NCBI GenBank assembly: GCA_943736015.1
Contig: OX031065.1
Span: 1,371,501-1,435,500, forward strand
Direction of reading: 5' to 3'
Origin: Tridacna crocea
Lineage: Eukaryota > Mollusca > Bivalvia > Cardiida > Cardiidae
DNA: 64,000 nucleotides
Below, one piece after another: positions 42,840 to 53,619 of the stretch. Numbering within the stretch: position 1 is the stretch's first letter; each line of letters starts with the position of its first letter. The position numbers and the translations under genes were made by a program. A model generated the notes under the pieces. That model was not told the DNA's origin and did not search any database. It was given only the letters and a program-made list of their open reading frames with translations.

Positions 42840-43062
42840 ATTTACCCTTTACCACATACTAGTAATACAGAGTTTTTACAAAGACCCTGGACTGGATTGC
42901 ATGTAACACCATGGTGAAACTAGAAAATGGTAATAACCAGCATTTCGTCTTTTACCCATAATGTTTTCTACCTTTCTTGGGACAAATTTCAGTTTGGAGT
43001 CAAATTCATTTTGTTGTCTGCAAATGCTTTTTACTTGGACTAGTCATTTGGTAATGAGTTAA
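42840..43062 (+). mobile_element. Fam1 MITE, decayed left arm
   Basis: Right TTAA 43059-43062 shared with the next copy; loop GGTAATAACCAGC. Confidence 0.75.
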
Positions 43063-43275
43063 CTCTTTACCACACAATCCTGACTTTTAACAACCCTGAG
43101 AAAGAAAGCCTTTAAAAACATTGTGGGAAAAGGAGACCAGCATTTTCTCCATTTCCTACAATGTTTTCTGCCCTTTCCAATTCAAAATTTAATTTTTAAT
43201 TCATACTTATTTTGTTGTCTGCAAATGGTCTATACTTGGACTAGTCTGAAATTTTGCTAGGTGGCACAGCATTAA
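43059..43275 (+). mobile_element. Fam1 MITE, loop and part of the left arm deleted
   Basis: GGGAAAAGGAGACCAGCATT joins arm to loop; TTAA both ends. Confidence 0.8.
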
Positions 43276-43312
43276 ATGTTACTCAAAGTAGGAAATTCAT
43301 CCATCAAAGGGT

Positions 43313-43430
43313 TTAAAATATTATTGAAAAAGGGGAAAATGCTGGTTAGCAGGATTTTCTTCTTTTCCCAAAATGTTTTCAAAAGCCTTCTTCCTGAGGG
43401 TTGTAAACAGGCAGATCATGTAGTTAATGG
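43313..43430 (-). mobile_element. Fam1 MITE, A half lost
   Basis: Hairpin with loop GCTGGTTAGCAGG and B half to GTAGTTAATGG. Confidence 0.65.
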
Positions 43431-43432
43431 TC

Positions 43433-43663
43433 CTAACCCTTTACAACCCAATAACGACTTTTGACCCTGAGAAAGAAGCCTTTTGAAAACATTGTGGGAA
43501 AAGGAGAAAATGCTGGTAACCAGCATTTTCTCCTTTTCCCACAATGTTTTCTACCCTATCAATAAACAATAGCACCATTTGAGCCACTTTGAAATTTTGG
43601 TCTGCAAATGCTTCGAATTTGGACAGGGCTAAATTTTTTTTTTGTCATCTGGTAAAGAGTTAA
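43433..43663 (+). mobile_element. Fam1 MITE (231 bp)
   Basis: Left CTAA, right TTAA; perfect palindrome, A half with a poly-T expansion. Confidence 0.85.
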
Positions 43664-43849
43664 GCATTGAAAAAAATACTTCATAGTAGTTGAGTAAGTT
43701 ACGTAACTGACATAAAAGAGATGCGGCATTTATTCTTTAGATTTCTGTGTGACAGATTTTTCTGAAAGAGAGAGAGCCAGATAAAGCAAATTCAACCCTT
43801 TCCTGAACAATCCATTATTTTACAACCCTGAGAAGGAAAAAAAAATTGT

Positions 43850-44065
43850 TATCTCATTACTAAACGACAATATTTAGGACAATAGTGTTCCCAAACAACA
43901 AAATAAAAATGACCAAAAATTTGAAATCTGTTTTATGAAGGGTAGAAAACATTGTGGGAAAAGGAGAAAATGCTGGTTACCACCATTTTCTCCCTTTCCA
44001 ACAATGTTTTCTAAAGGCTTCTTACTCAGGGTCGTCAAAAGTAGGGATTGTGTGGTAATGGTTAA
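43850..44065 (-). mobile_element. Fam1 MITE
   Basis: Right TTAA 44062-44065; loop GGTTACCACC. Confidence 0.8.
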
Positions 44066-44107
44066 TTATTTTGTTTTTGGCCTTGTTCTGCTTCCTTGGG
44101 AGAATAA

Positions 44108-44251
44108 ATTGGTAACCAGCATTTGCTCCTTTTCCCACAATGTTTTCTAACCTAACACAATTTTTACGTTTTCAGTTACATTTACTTTTTCGTCTGCAGT
44201 TGCTTTCAATTTGGACCAGTCTGTGGTTATGTCGTTTGGTAAAGAGTTATA
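44108..44251 (+). mobile_element. Fam1 MITE, B half and left arm lost
   Basis: Starts at the loop (TTGGTAACCAGC) and runs through the A half to GGTAAAGAGTTATAA. Confidence 0.7.
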
Positions 44252-44424
44252 AATATTCTGTTTTGGCGTAAGATCTAGTGTATATATAGGACGGCTGTTG
44301 AAAGTAAAAACTGATACAGATAAAAAATTCTGCTCGGAACTTTGTTAAATTTTTCACTCAAGTAATTGTGTGACTATTGCAGTATAGGGGTAATCCATTA
44401 AACAAATGAAATTAAATCCCAATT

Positions 44425-44662
44425 TTAACTCTTTGACAACCGACAAAATTTTAGATCATTCCTCGTTGAAAGCATAAGCAGACGACAAAATTAAAGTGAC
44501 TCAAAAATTGAAATTTTTGAAATTTGTTTTAGGAAGCAAAGAAAACATTTTGGGAAAAGGAGAAAATGCTGGTTACCAGCATTTTCTCCTTTTCCCACAA
44601 TGTTTTCAAATGGCTTCTTTCTCAGGCTCGTCAAAAGGTAGGATTGTGTGGTAATGGGTTAA
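44425..44662 (-). mobile_element. Fam1 MITE (238 bp)
   Basis: TTAA both ends; palindrome nearly perfect; a 9-bp duplication TTGAAATTT in the A half. A small hairpin fragment follows to 44735. Confidence 0.87.
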
Positions 44663-44739
44663 CTCTGAGAGAGAGAAAAGGCTCTTGAAAACATTTTGGC
44701 AAGCATTTTTCTCCTTTTTCTGACAGTGTTTCAATTTCT

Positions 44740-44970
44740 ATGGTCAGCAAATTGCGAGCATATAATCATCCTGTTGTCTGTCCATCCGTCCACAATTCCT
44801 GGGTCAAACTTGATGAAACTTCATATAATTATAAACTCTTTAGGATAATGCGCCAATGTATATTTTCCAGTTTCCCAATTTTACGCTGTGTCATAGAAAA
44901 AAGGTGGTTTACTGTAAATATCTTGACAGCCTTCTTTTTTCTAAAAAAAGCACCTGTTCGGGGAGCATAA
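44740..44970 (+). repeat. Bivalve-type repeat (GTCCATCCGTCC class)
   Basis: GTTGTCTGTCCATCCGTCCA then CAAACTTGATGAAACTTC. Confidence 0.55.
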
Positions 44971-44999
44971 TCTGTCTACAGGGTTAACAATTGCTATTG

Positions 45000-45648
45000 G
45001 CAACCAATTTCTCCTTTTTGCCACAATGTACCCACATCCTTTTTTTGCCTTCAGTCTAAATTATCTCTACGCTAAACAGTCCATACTTTTAGGGACCTGA
45101 GAAAGAAAGCTGTTGAAAACATCGTGAGAAAATGCTGCTAAGTTGTATTTTCTTTTCCAAGTTTTTTCTACTCTATAATGGGCAAATTTTGTCAAACTCT
45201 TCAGTTGATATCCAGCATTTTCTCTTTTTGTTACAATGTTTTGTACTCAGTAAAAAACAGACATCATCATTTTAAATACAATCATGTACATCTAATTTGT
45301 CATCTGCAAATACTTGTCAGTTTTTTACAGCCCAAAATTATATTGTCTAGAAATGAGATAAAGCATGTAATAGGGTTTTAGTTTTTTGAAACGATCCAAA
45401 AATAAAGGGAAAAATTCTCTGATAATGTCTAATAGGATTTGATGATTTGCACTGAAATTAGGTAGTACAGTTTTCGGGAGGTTTTAAGTAAAATTTTACC
45501 AAATATGGAGTGTTGTTGTTCCCATGGGCTTATTTCATGTAAATCAAATTTTCTGTTTTGATTATTTTTTTAAAACCTTTCTCCATGTTGTCTTCATTTA
45601 TTGTTCCATGAGACGAAATGTTTTCAGACTCTTGTGTTTATTTCTATG
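45000..45648. other. Decayed Fam1 pieces, no gene seen
   Basis: Hairpin remnants at 45000-45050, 45080-45180 and 45205-45345 (CAGCATTTTCTCTTTTTGTT, TTTGTCATCTGCAAATACTT); the remainder is unassigned. Confidence 0.45.
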
Positions 45649-45880
45649 ATAACCCTTTATCAAACATCAAAATTTTAGACTGGTCCAAATTCGAAGCATT
45701 TGTAGATGAAAAAATAAATGTGACTAAATATTGAAATTTGGTTAAGGAAGGACAAAAAACATTGTGGAAAAAGGAGAAAATGCCGGTTACCAGCATTTGC
45801 TCATCTTCCAACAATGTTTTCAAAAGGACTCTTTCTTAGGGTTACTAATGCATGTATTTGGGATTGGGTGGTAAAGTTAA
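45649..45880 (-). mobile_element. Fam1 MITE (232 bp)
   Basis: Left ATAA, right TTAA; loop GCCGGTTACCAGC. Confidence 0.82.
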
Positions 45881-45908
45881 GGACGAACTGTGTTATTCAA
45901 ACTACATT

Positions 45909-46187
45909 TAATCTTTTGTTTGCAAATACCTTTAACCCATTACCACACAATCCCTACTTTTGACGACCCTGAGAAAGAAGCCTTTTGAAAACATTGTGGG
46001 AAAAGGAGAAAATGCTGGTAACCAGCATTTTCTCCTTTTCCCACAGTGTTTTCTATCTTTCTCAGAACAAATTTCAATTCTTCAGTCACCTTTATTTTGT
46101 CGTCTGCAAATGCTTTCAATTTGGACCAGTCTAAATTTTTCTCGTGTGGTAATGGGTTAATCTTTTGTTTGCAAATACCTTTAACCC
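45909..46187 (+). repeat. 31-bp direct repeats around a MITE
   Basis: TTAATCTTTTGTTTGCAAAT then ACCTTTAACCC occurs at 45909-45938 and 46157-46187, on both sides of the 45932 copy. Confidence 0.8.
45932..46160 (+). mobile_element. Fam1 MITE (229 bp)
   Basis: TTAA both ends; arms CATTG / CAGTG differ by one wobble pair. Confidence 0.9.
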
Positions 46188-46406
46188 TTTACCAAATGAC
46201 AAAATTCTAGCCTTGTCCAAATAGAAAGCATTTGTTGACGACATTTTTAGTGCAGCTCAAATGGTGCAATCTTTATTTGACTGGGTAGAAAACATTGTGG
46301 GAAAAGGAGAAAATGCTGGTTACCAGCATTTTCTCCTTTTCCCACAATGTTTTCAAAAGCCGTCTTTTTCAGGGTCGTTAAAAGTCGGGACTGTATGGTA
46401 AAGTAA
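46181..46406 (-). mobile_element. Fam1 MITE (226 bp)
   Basis: Left TTAA 46181-46184; right site GTAA overlapping the next copy. Confidence 0.85.
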
Positions 46407-46625
46407 CTCTTTACCACACAATCTTAACTTTTGACGACACTGAGAAAAAAGCTGGAAGAAAACATTGTGGAAAAAGGAGAAAATGCTGGTAAACAGCATT
46501 TTCTCCTTTTCCCAAAATATTTTCGACCCTATCAAAGTCAGAAATCATATTAACAAGATTAAATTGTCGTCTGCAGATGCTTTGAATTTTGTCCTGTCCA
46601 AAAATTTGGCATTTGGTACAGTTAA
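46404..46625 (+). mobile_element. Fam1 MITE carrying an empty Fam2 site
   Basis: Right TTAA 46622-46625; loop GGTAAACAGC. The A half contains ATCATATTAACAAGATTAAA, the uninterrupted form of the site filled at 9355-9583. Confidence 0.84.
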
Positions 46626-47007
46626 TTTAGATAAGTTAAAAGTTTGCCATGGTAACCAGTCATCAGAAGCTATCTAACACTTCTGGAATAAATGAAATCC
46701 TAGAATTGTGTGACAAATGAAGAAAAAGTATAGAATGAGATTTTTTCTATATGTATATCATACTTATAAGTGTATTTTATTGTACAAAATGTTTTAGATC
46801 TGTAATTATTTAAACTATCATTTTACTTTCATTATTTTTTTTTTCTCTCAGTATTCTTTGATCTGTTGACAATCACATCTTAAATCATGTTTTTTTTATC
46901 TTTTTGTTTATATAGACTGACATGTTTTAATATTTGTAACAATATTTTTGGGGTCATTTTATGTGACTTTGTGTTTAATGTGGACAAAAGTTTAATGTGG
47001 ACAAAAT
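46626..47007. other. No gene seen
   Basis: AT-rich sequence with poly-T runs; no repeat or exon recognised. Confidence 0.4.
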
Positions 47008-47201
47008 TTAACTCTTTACGAAACGACAAAATTTTAGGCTGGCCCACACTGAAAACATTTGCAAGACGACAAAATAAACCTAACTCTGAAACAAACCTAA
47101 CTCTAAACTGGTTTACAGCATTTTCTCCTTTTCCCACAATGTTTTCAAAAGGCTTCTATCTCAGGGTCATAAAAACCAGGGATTGTTTGGTTAAGGGTTG
47201 A
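47008..47201 (-). mobile_element. Fam1 MITE lacking left arm (194 bp)
   Basis: Left TTAA, right TTGA; same size and same kind of deletion as the 36630 copy. Confidence 0.8.
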
Positions 47202-47341
47202 GAGAAATATAAAAATATGCCATATTCTCATTTGGTCGGCTGTTTTTGAAGAAAGCAAATTGTTGTCATAACCGTTGCGTGGTTTTTACCATTATCGTCA
47301 TAAACTTTGACTTTTCGTAATATCTCTATTCTTACCGGTAC

Positions 47342-47519
47342 TTAACTCTTTACCACACAATCATGACCTTTAACACCCCTGTATAAGTAGCCTTTTGAAA
47401 ACATGGTGGGAAAAGGAGAAAATGCTGGTAACCAGCATTTTCTTCTTTTCCCACAATGTTTTCTTCCCCAGCTAAAACAAAAATCATTATTTCAGTTACA
47501 TTTAATTTGTCATCATCCT
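47342..47519 (+). mobile_element. Fam1 MITE, A half truncated
   Basis: Left TTAA; palindrome intact; the A half passes into a CTGCGCAGGCTGATC repeat. Confidence 0.75.
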
Positions 47520-47748
47520 TTGTCTGCGCAGGCTGATCTGAGACAACACTTAATGACTAAATTTGATTTTGTACTACAGCAGCACGAAAAAGAAAATTGC
47601 TTAAATATGGAAAATGTTGTTTCGGACTAGCTTGGGCAGACTGCATAGGCTGATCCGAGACAACACTTTATGTAGTGTCCAAATGTCCCTTTTCACATGT
47701 TTCAAGCCATATAAGAACTGCCTATTTAGTGTTGCCTGTTTACACCTC

Positions 47749-47957
47749 AATCCTTTACCCTAATGACAACTTTTGATGACCGTTGGAAAGAAGCCTTTTG
47801 AAAACATTGTGGCAAAAGTTTACCAGCATTTTCTCTTTTTCCCCACAATGTTTTCAATCCTATCAATAAACAATTGCACTATTTGATCCACATTGAAATT
47901 GTTGTCTGCAAATGCTTTCAATATGGACAGGTCTACGATTTTGTTGTCAGGTAAAGG
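47749..47957 (+). mobile_element. Fam1 MITE, left arm shortened
   Basis: GTGGCAAAAGTTTACCAGC joins arm to loop; the A half ends GTTGTCAGGTAAAGGG, fused to the next repeat. Confidence 0.72.
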
Positions 47958-48200
47958 GAGATCACTCCTTCCTTAATGCATAGCTTTCCCGTATAAAATC
48001 AGTAACTGACAACTGCGTCAGAGAGAATTCTCTTTGGCTCAGTGGTTTTTTAATCCTCAAAAATCGAGAATATTTGTCCTTTGTGGGTTTAAATCCTGCC
48101 AGATGGGGTTTGTACTTGAGCAGTGCTTTTATATGTTTCTTTGTTACGGACTTTGTTCGTAAGATGGGGGCTCGTCCGGGATTGGCCATTGAGCCATTAA
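47958..48200 (+). mobile_element. tRNA-like SINE or repeat, copy 1 (uninterrupted)
   Basis: Starts AGATCACTCCTTCCTTAATG; A-box-like TTTGGCTCAGTGG, B-box-like GTGGGTTTAAATCCTGCC. It carries TTTTTTAATCCTC at the site filled by a MITE in copy 2. Confidence 0.65.
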
Positions 48201-48296
48201 TCCCATTTGTTCTCCAAAAACAGACTTTCTGCCTAATAAGGCTTTAAGTCATCAATAAATGATGAAAGGGGGGGGGGGGTGGATGGGGGGTGTTAC

Positions 48297-48750
48297 GGGA
48301 GATCACTCCTTCCTTAATGCATAGCTTTTCCATATAAAATCAATACAACAGTGTCAGAGAAAATTCTCTTTGGCTTAGTGGCTATGGTTTGGTCTTTTAA
48401 CCCATTACCAAACAACAATATTTCAAACTGATTCAAATTGAAAGCATTTGCAGACGACAAAATAAAAGTGATTGAAAATTTAAAATTTGTATTGTGAAAG
48501 GTAGAAAACATTGTGGGAAAAGGAGAAAATGCTGGTTACCAGCATTTTCTCCTTTTCCCACAATGTTTTCTAAAGGCTTCTTTCTAGGGGGCGTCAAAAA
48601 AGTAGGGATTGTGTGGTAATGGGTTAAACCTCGAAAAAAGAGAATATTTGTCCTTTGTTGGTCCAAATCCCGCCAGATGTGGTATGCTCTTTAGCTGCAG
48701 TGGATGTATTTGTTTCTTTATTACAGACTTTGTTCTGAAGAGTTGAAATT
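48297..48750 (+). mobile_element. tRNA-like SINE or repeat, copy 2, split by a MITE
   Basis: Same start (AGATCACTCCTTCCTTAATG) and B-box region (GTTGGTCCAAATCCCGCC), with the Fam1 copy 48397-48627 inserted in between. Confidence 0.72.
48397..48627 (-). mobile_element. Fam1 MITE (231 bp) in a dated insertion site
   Basis: TTAA at 48397-48400 and 48624-48627. The paralogous repeat at about 48049 has a single TTAA here. Perfect palindrome. Confidence 0.92.
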
Positions 48751-48829
48751 GTAATCTTTGCATTCAAACTTGATACCTCACAATCCCAACTTTTAATAGA
48801 GGGGGAATATAGGTTTCGCTATGTATGTC

Positions 48830-49390
48830 AGTCTATCTGACCATCTCGCTTTCAATCTTTTTGTCTTGTTTTCATTTCCATGCTCTAACACAGTAAATGA
48901 TTAACCTAGGACTTTTTTACTCTATACAAGTGTTTCTCATCACCCAAGGTGCTCTATTGTTTTAAGGTCACATGTGTCAAAGGTGAAGGTCACAGTTGAA
49001 CTTTGAAAACTATTTCTGTGCTCTACTCAATAGCTGTTTGACCTAGGGCCCTGAACTTTATACAAATGTTACTCATGACTCAAGGAGATGCCCTATTGGT
49101 ATTTGGTCATGTGGGTTAAAGGTCAAGGTCACAGGTGAACTTTGTTAGAAAATTGTTTCTGTGCTCTAACTCAATAGCTGTTTCATCTAGGATTCTGAAA
49201 CTTTTTACAAATGTTGCTTATGACCCAAAGAGCTGCCCAATTGTTTTGGGCCACATGGGTCAAAGGTTAACTTTTATTCTTGATCTTTGTTTTAAAAATC
49301 ATTTCCGTCCCTGATCATGCTGCTTTAGTGACAAAGCGCTGTTAGGGAATATTTTTCTGCTTTGCTACAGTTCTAGTTTTATTTAGTTGC
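48830..49390 (+). repeat. Bivalve-type repeat with ~140-bp internal units
   Basis: Three units with TTTCTGTGCTCTAACTCAAT, ACCTAGG and GTCAAAGGTGAAGGTCACAG; ends AGTGACAAAGCGCTGTTAGG and GCTACAGTTCTAGTTTTA. Confidence 0.7.
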
Positions 49391-49519
49391 GGTGAAATTA
49401 AATTTCTTTTTTGATACACGAATATACCTCATCATTTGTCATTGGTTGTAATTTACAATACACTTACATTATAACCTTTCCTGATGTTGTCTTATTAAGT
49501 CTTTAATATATTCACTCAC

Positions 49520-49716
49520 ATAATTTTGACGAGAAAAGCTTTTGAAAACAGTTTTGAAAATGCAGAAAATGCTGGTTTGCCAGCATTTTCTCCATTTCCC
49601 ACAATGTTTTCTACCTTATCAGAGAAATTCGACCCATTTGTATGGATTTTAAATTCGTGATTTGCAGAAATGTTTAATTTGAAAACGACTCAAATTTTTC
49701 GTTTCGGAGAGGGTTA
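49520..49716 (+). mobile_element. Fam1 MITE, old copy
   Basis: Arms GAAAATGCAGAAAATGC / GCATTTTCTCCATTTCCC; loop GGTTTGCC; ends decayed. A further A-half piece is at 49740-49803. Confidence 0.65.
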
Positions 49717-50036
49717 GAGGTAAGATCCATTCTTTTGCGCCAAATAAATTGTTGTCTGCAAATGCTTTCAATTTGGACAAAGTTTGTTCTCTGGTAAAGA
49801 CTTACTTTGTAGAGTTTAAGAAATCAAGTCTATGGTCCATATTTATCAACCATTCTCAAGAACCATCCTAGTTTTACTCTCTTGAATTTGCAAACATGAT
49901 TTTTGATTTGCTAAACCATTCAGCCAATCAGAGGTTGTGTTACTTTCAAGTCAAGAAAATTTCCTCCCCTGTTAGCACTGTTATAGGGGATAGTGCAGAT
50001 ACAGGAAGAAACCCATCTTAAGTTATGCCTGGTTCT

Positions 50037-50264
50037 TTAACCCATTACCAAATGACAAAATTTTACACTAGTCCAAATTGAAAGCATTTGCAGACGACAA
50101 AATAAATGTGAATCAAAAATTGAAATTTTATTTGCAAAGGGTAGAAAACATTGTGGGAAAAGGAGAAAATGCTGGTTACCAGCATTTTCTCCTTTTCCCA
50201 CAATGTTTTCAAAGGCTTTCTGTTTCAGGTTGTGAAAAGTCGGGGTTGTGTGGTAAAGAGTTAA
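50037..50264 (-). mobile_element. Fam1 MITE (228 bp)
   Basis: TTAA both ends; perfect palindrome; short deletion in the B half. Confidence 0.9.
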
Positions 50265-50302
50265 GGTGCTCAATGTATAGCACCATCACACAGAACCTCA
50301 GT

Positions 50303-50520
50303 TTAAGCCTTTACCTCAGAATGACGCCTTTTATTGACCCTAAGAGACCTTCTAAAAACATTGAGGGAAAAGGAGAAAATGCTGTTAACCAGCATTTTCT
50401 CCTTTTCTCACAATGTTTTCAACCCTATCAAAGAAAAACCATTTGATATGAGCCGCATTGAAACTGTCATATACAAATGCTTTCATTTCGGATTGGTCTA
50501 AAATTTTGTTGTGTGGTAAA
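50303..50520 (+). mobile_element. Fam1 MITE, right tip joined to a SINE
   Basis: Left TTAA; loop GCTGTTAACCAGC; A half ends TTGTGTGGTAAAGGT. Confidence 0.78.
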
Positions 50521-50612
50521 GGTGACCAAAGGAATCGAACCCACACCCTCAAGTGACCTAAAACATCATGTCGCATGCCCTACACTCTACCTACTGAGCT
50601 ATGGGGGCGGGT
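50518..50612 (-). mobile_element. tRNA-like SINE head
   Basis: On the minus strand: ATAGCTCAGTAGGTAGAGTG (A box) and GTGGGTTCGATTCCTTTGG (B box) at about tRNA spacing. The acceptor ends do not pair, so it is not called as a tRNA gene. Confidence 0.65.
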
Positions 50613-50879
50613 CTTGAGAATGGTTGGTTATTATGGGCCTTTCTTGTTTAAGATTTGTTTTATCTTGCATGTTTGTTTGTTTGTTTGTCCAATTGATGCC
50701 ATATCAAATCTGTAATTTTATGTAAAATATGGACAAGTTTTGTATTTTAACTTGTAAGACCCTTATTTATTGTCATTTATATTGTCTGTCATGTTTTTGT
50801 TTTAGAAATCATGGACATTTTAAAGGGAAATAAACCATTTTGAACAGAGTTGCCTGTCTTGACGTTTTGTATTTTTATA

Positions 50880-51140
50880 CGCCTTGAAGGGTCGTGTTAT
50901 GTTTTGGCCTCCGTCATCCGTCCATATGTCTATCAGTCCAATAATTTCTTGTGTGTGCAACTCCTCCTACAGTTTTCACAGGAATAACTTGCAACATACC
51001 ACAATGAATCTCTATGATGTGTAGTTGTGCATGTGACTTTTAAAATTTGGATATTAGCAGCCATTTTAGTTTTAAATTCCATTTCATTGACATGCGTCTT
51101 TGGGTGTATATATGCAGCTTTGTGAAGCTCTTGTTTTTCA
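50880..51140 (+). repeat. Bivalve-type dispersed repeat
   Basis: AATTTCTTGTGTGTGCAACT, ACCACAATGAATCTCTATGA and GTGAAGCTCTTGTTTTTC, as at 37770. Confidence 0.65.
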
Positions 51141-51143
51141 ACA

Positions 51144-51365
51144 CCAGACAGTTCCTAATTGAAAGCAATTTGAAGACAACAAGTAAAATTTGGCTGAAAT
51201 GATAGAGGGATCGAAATACGTGGGAACAGGAGAAAATGCTGGTGAACAATTTTTTTCTACCCTATCACTAAACAATTTCGCTACTTGAGCCACAAATGAA
51301 ATTGCCATCTGCAAACGCTTTCAATTTGGACAAGGCTATAATTTTGTTGTCTGGTAAAGGGTTAA
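51144..51365. mobile_element. Fam1 fold-back isomer A-A, decayed
   Basis: Left CCTAATTGAAAGCAATTTGA and right AAACGCTTTCAATTTGGACA are both A-half sequence; ends GGTAAAGGGTTAA. Confidence 0.65.
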
Positions 51366-51410
51366 AGCAATATTTCAGTGTTTATTATTGGCTTGAAAGG
51401 TTCATTTCAT

Positions 51411-51747
51411 GTAACCATTCACCAAACAATCCCAACTTTTAATAACCCTGAGAAAGAAAGCTTTTGAAAACATTGTAGGAAAAGAAGAAATGCTGGTAAC
51501 CAGCATTTTCTCCTTTTCCCACAATGTTTTCTACAATCCCAACTTTTACCAACCCTGAGAAAGAAAGCTTTTGAAAACATTGTAGTTAAATAAGAAAATG
51601 CTGGTAACCAGCATTTTCTCCTTTTCCCACAATGTTTTCTACTCTTATCAAAGAAAAATATTACCATTTGAGCCACATTAAAATTGTCATCTGCAAATGC
51701 TTTCAATTTGGACAAGGCTATAATTTTGTTGTCTGGAAAAGGGTTAA
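51411..51747 (+). mobile_element. Fam1 MITE with a duplicated hairpin (337 bp)
   Basis: ACAATCCCAACTTTT to CACAATGTTTTCT occurs twice in tandem (about 107 bp), giving two complete hairpins, followed by one A half. Right TTAA shared with the next copy. Confidence 0.85.
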
Positions 51748-51972
51748 CCCTTTCCCAAACAAGCCCTTGTTTTTATGTGTCTGCAGTACAAGGCTTATGA
51801 AAACACTGTGGGAAAAGGAGAAATTGCTCATAACTAGCAATTTCTTCTTTTCCCACATTGTTTTCTACCCATCTGGAGACTTTTCTGCCATTTCTTTCAA
51901 ATTTGAAATTACTGTCTGCAAACTCTTTGAGTTTGGAAGAGTCTTAAAATTTGTCGCTTAGGAAAGGCTTCA
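51744..51972 (+). mobile_element. Fam1-type MITE with Fam2-like loop (229 bp)
   Basis: B tip TTAACCCTTTCCCAAACAAG; stem GGGAAAAGGAGAAATTGC, loop TCATAACTA; right site TCAA. Same subfamily as 42202. Confidence 0.8.
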
Positions 51973-52144
51973 AAAGCAATATTTCAGTGTTGACTATTGG
52001 CTTCAAAGGTCCATTTCTTATTATTAGTGGGATAAGGATAAAGCCAAGCTTAATTTTCTCAGACAGTCACTCTGTTACTTCTGCATATGACGTTTCTTGA
52101 TGGCACGATATTAATTACATTTTAAAAACATACTTGAATAAAAG

Positions 52145-52320
52145 AGTTGAAACTGTCTTTGAAAAGGTAGAAAACAGTGTGGTAACCAGCATTTTCTCCT
52201 TTTTCCCACTCCTTGTTTTCTATCCTTTCAAAGACAATTTCCACTCTTTTAGGGAAGGTTTTCTTTTTCTCTGCAAATGCTTTTAATTTGGATAACTGCA
52301 AAATTTTGGCTTTCAGTGAA
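52145..52320 (+). mobile_element. Fam1 MITE, decayed
   Basis: Remnant hairpin (GTAGAAAACAGTGTGGTAAC) and an A half (TCTGCAAATGCTTTTAATTT). Confidence 0.55.
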
Positions 52321-52595
52321 TTTTTTTAAAATACATGCAGAAGAAACTTGGCAAGTCTGTTGACAGAATGACAGCAAGGGAAGTAAGTACAACTGCACAT
52401 TCACAGGAAATACAAGTAAGAGTTACTTCCCATCCAAAGGGGAGGGGCACCGGGCACCACAACACATGAGACAGTGAGTGTTGAAATTTATCTATCTATC
52501 CCTTTGTACTGCACTTTACAATCAAGGTAGAAACTATCACGGTGTAAGCAATAATCACGCACCTAAAGTTTCGCGGCTTATTTTCTGTGAGCAAG

Positions 52596-52642
52596 ATGGT
52601 CGAACAAAAAGAGTTATTTCCCTTCGATAATATTTTTCATCC
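52596..52642 (+). CDS. Possible first coding exon (weak)
   Basis: ATG in good context (GCAAGATGG) opens MVEQKELFPFDNIFH and meets a donor (CC|GTAAGTG) after 47 nt, leaving phase 2. No downstream exon in matching phase was found, so this may be chance. The surrounding 52.5-53.3 kb is mostly free of MITEs. Confidence 0.25.
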
Positions 52643-53133
52643 GTAAGTGATTTCTGCATACTGCTTTCAAGTCGAGTCATTTTTTTTTTAACAAAGTTGG
52701 AAGCATATGGCAAGAAATATAAGCTTTGTTGCAGCGACTTTCGAAGCCGCACATGAATATATATCGTCGAGTGTCCTTATTCCATGAATGTCCTATTGAA
52801 CCGGTGATTTTTGTGTGCATCTCGTAAAGCACATCTTTTGATGACGTCACATGGTATTTCTGCTCGTAACCCTTCCCAATATATTCGAATGTCTCATTGC
52901 CCTTGAATTTCAGACAGATACCTGATAAATACGTGTGATAATCAGATAATTATCGTAATTAAAAGAAATCTACATCTTTTATCTTAGATCTAAATAGTGT
53001 TCCTTCTCAAAAAATGCAAAGATATTCGACTTTCTGGTGTAAATACTACCGAGCTACCGGAATTAGGTCACGCCATGTTTGCACAAGAAGGCCGACGACA
53101 TGCTTCTTAAATTTAAGCAAACTGAACACGAAA

Positions 53134-53166
53134 ATGAAAGTGACCAGAAATGATTTTTTTCTAAAG
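53134..53166 (+). CDS. Putative start exon of an unidentified plus-strand gene
   Basis: ATG (context ACGAAAATGA) encodes MKVTRNDFFLK and ends at a good donor AAG|GTAAGT in phase 0. The same frame is open upstream to an ATG at 53014, which would add 40 basic residues and could be a mitochondrial targeting peptide, so the start is uncertain. An inverted repeat (GTCGAGTGTCC near 52769, GGACACTCGAGG near 53248) brackets the region, so an old element cannot be excluded. Confidence 0.4.
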
Positions 53167-53619
53167 GTAAGTAGATCTAATTTCTAGCTCATATTCTGGT
53201 TTCATTTCTAAATTTCATCAGGTTGTTTCTTTATCATCACGGAATACGGACACTCGAGGCTACTCGAACTCTTTTTACGACTACGAAAACAGTCTTATGT
53301 AATCTAGAGATGTCACAAAGTTTTTCTTTTAATACAGCGGTATGGATATAGGACCAGACTGTACTGCACATTCTGTGCAGCCTGATCTTGTCTATGCTGT
53401 ACAGAGAAGCCACCATTTTCGCCTATGTACAATGCCGGAAGGGTCGTTACAACTCGAGATTGTTTGGTAAAGGGTCGAAGGTGAACACACTTTTCCTGTG
53501 ATTTGCACGTGCATGTCGTGAACAGCGTTCATCATTAAGTACGCTCTTTGTTTGACCACTAGATTCACTCGTGTGAAAGACAAAAATTATTTGGATTTTA
53601 AGCTCGGTGTAGATCTTAT

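Larger units (their letters stand above)
49838..50641. mobile_element. Family S palindromic element with nested insertions
   Basis: Left end GGTCCATATTTATCAACC, right end GGTTGGTTATTATGGGCC are inverted repeats. Two Fam1 copies and a tRNA-like SINE lie between them. Confidence 0.55.

Noticed and set aside
50518..50612. Functional tRNA gene on the minus strand
   Set aside because: A and B boxes are present but the acceptor ends do not pair and the anticodon arm is irregular; it fits a SINE head.
52596..52642. Joining this ATG exon to the 53134 or 53014 exon
   Set aside because: Phase 2 does not match a workable acceptor; the nearest candidate (TTTTATCTTAG) meets a stop at once.
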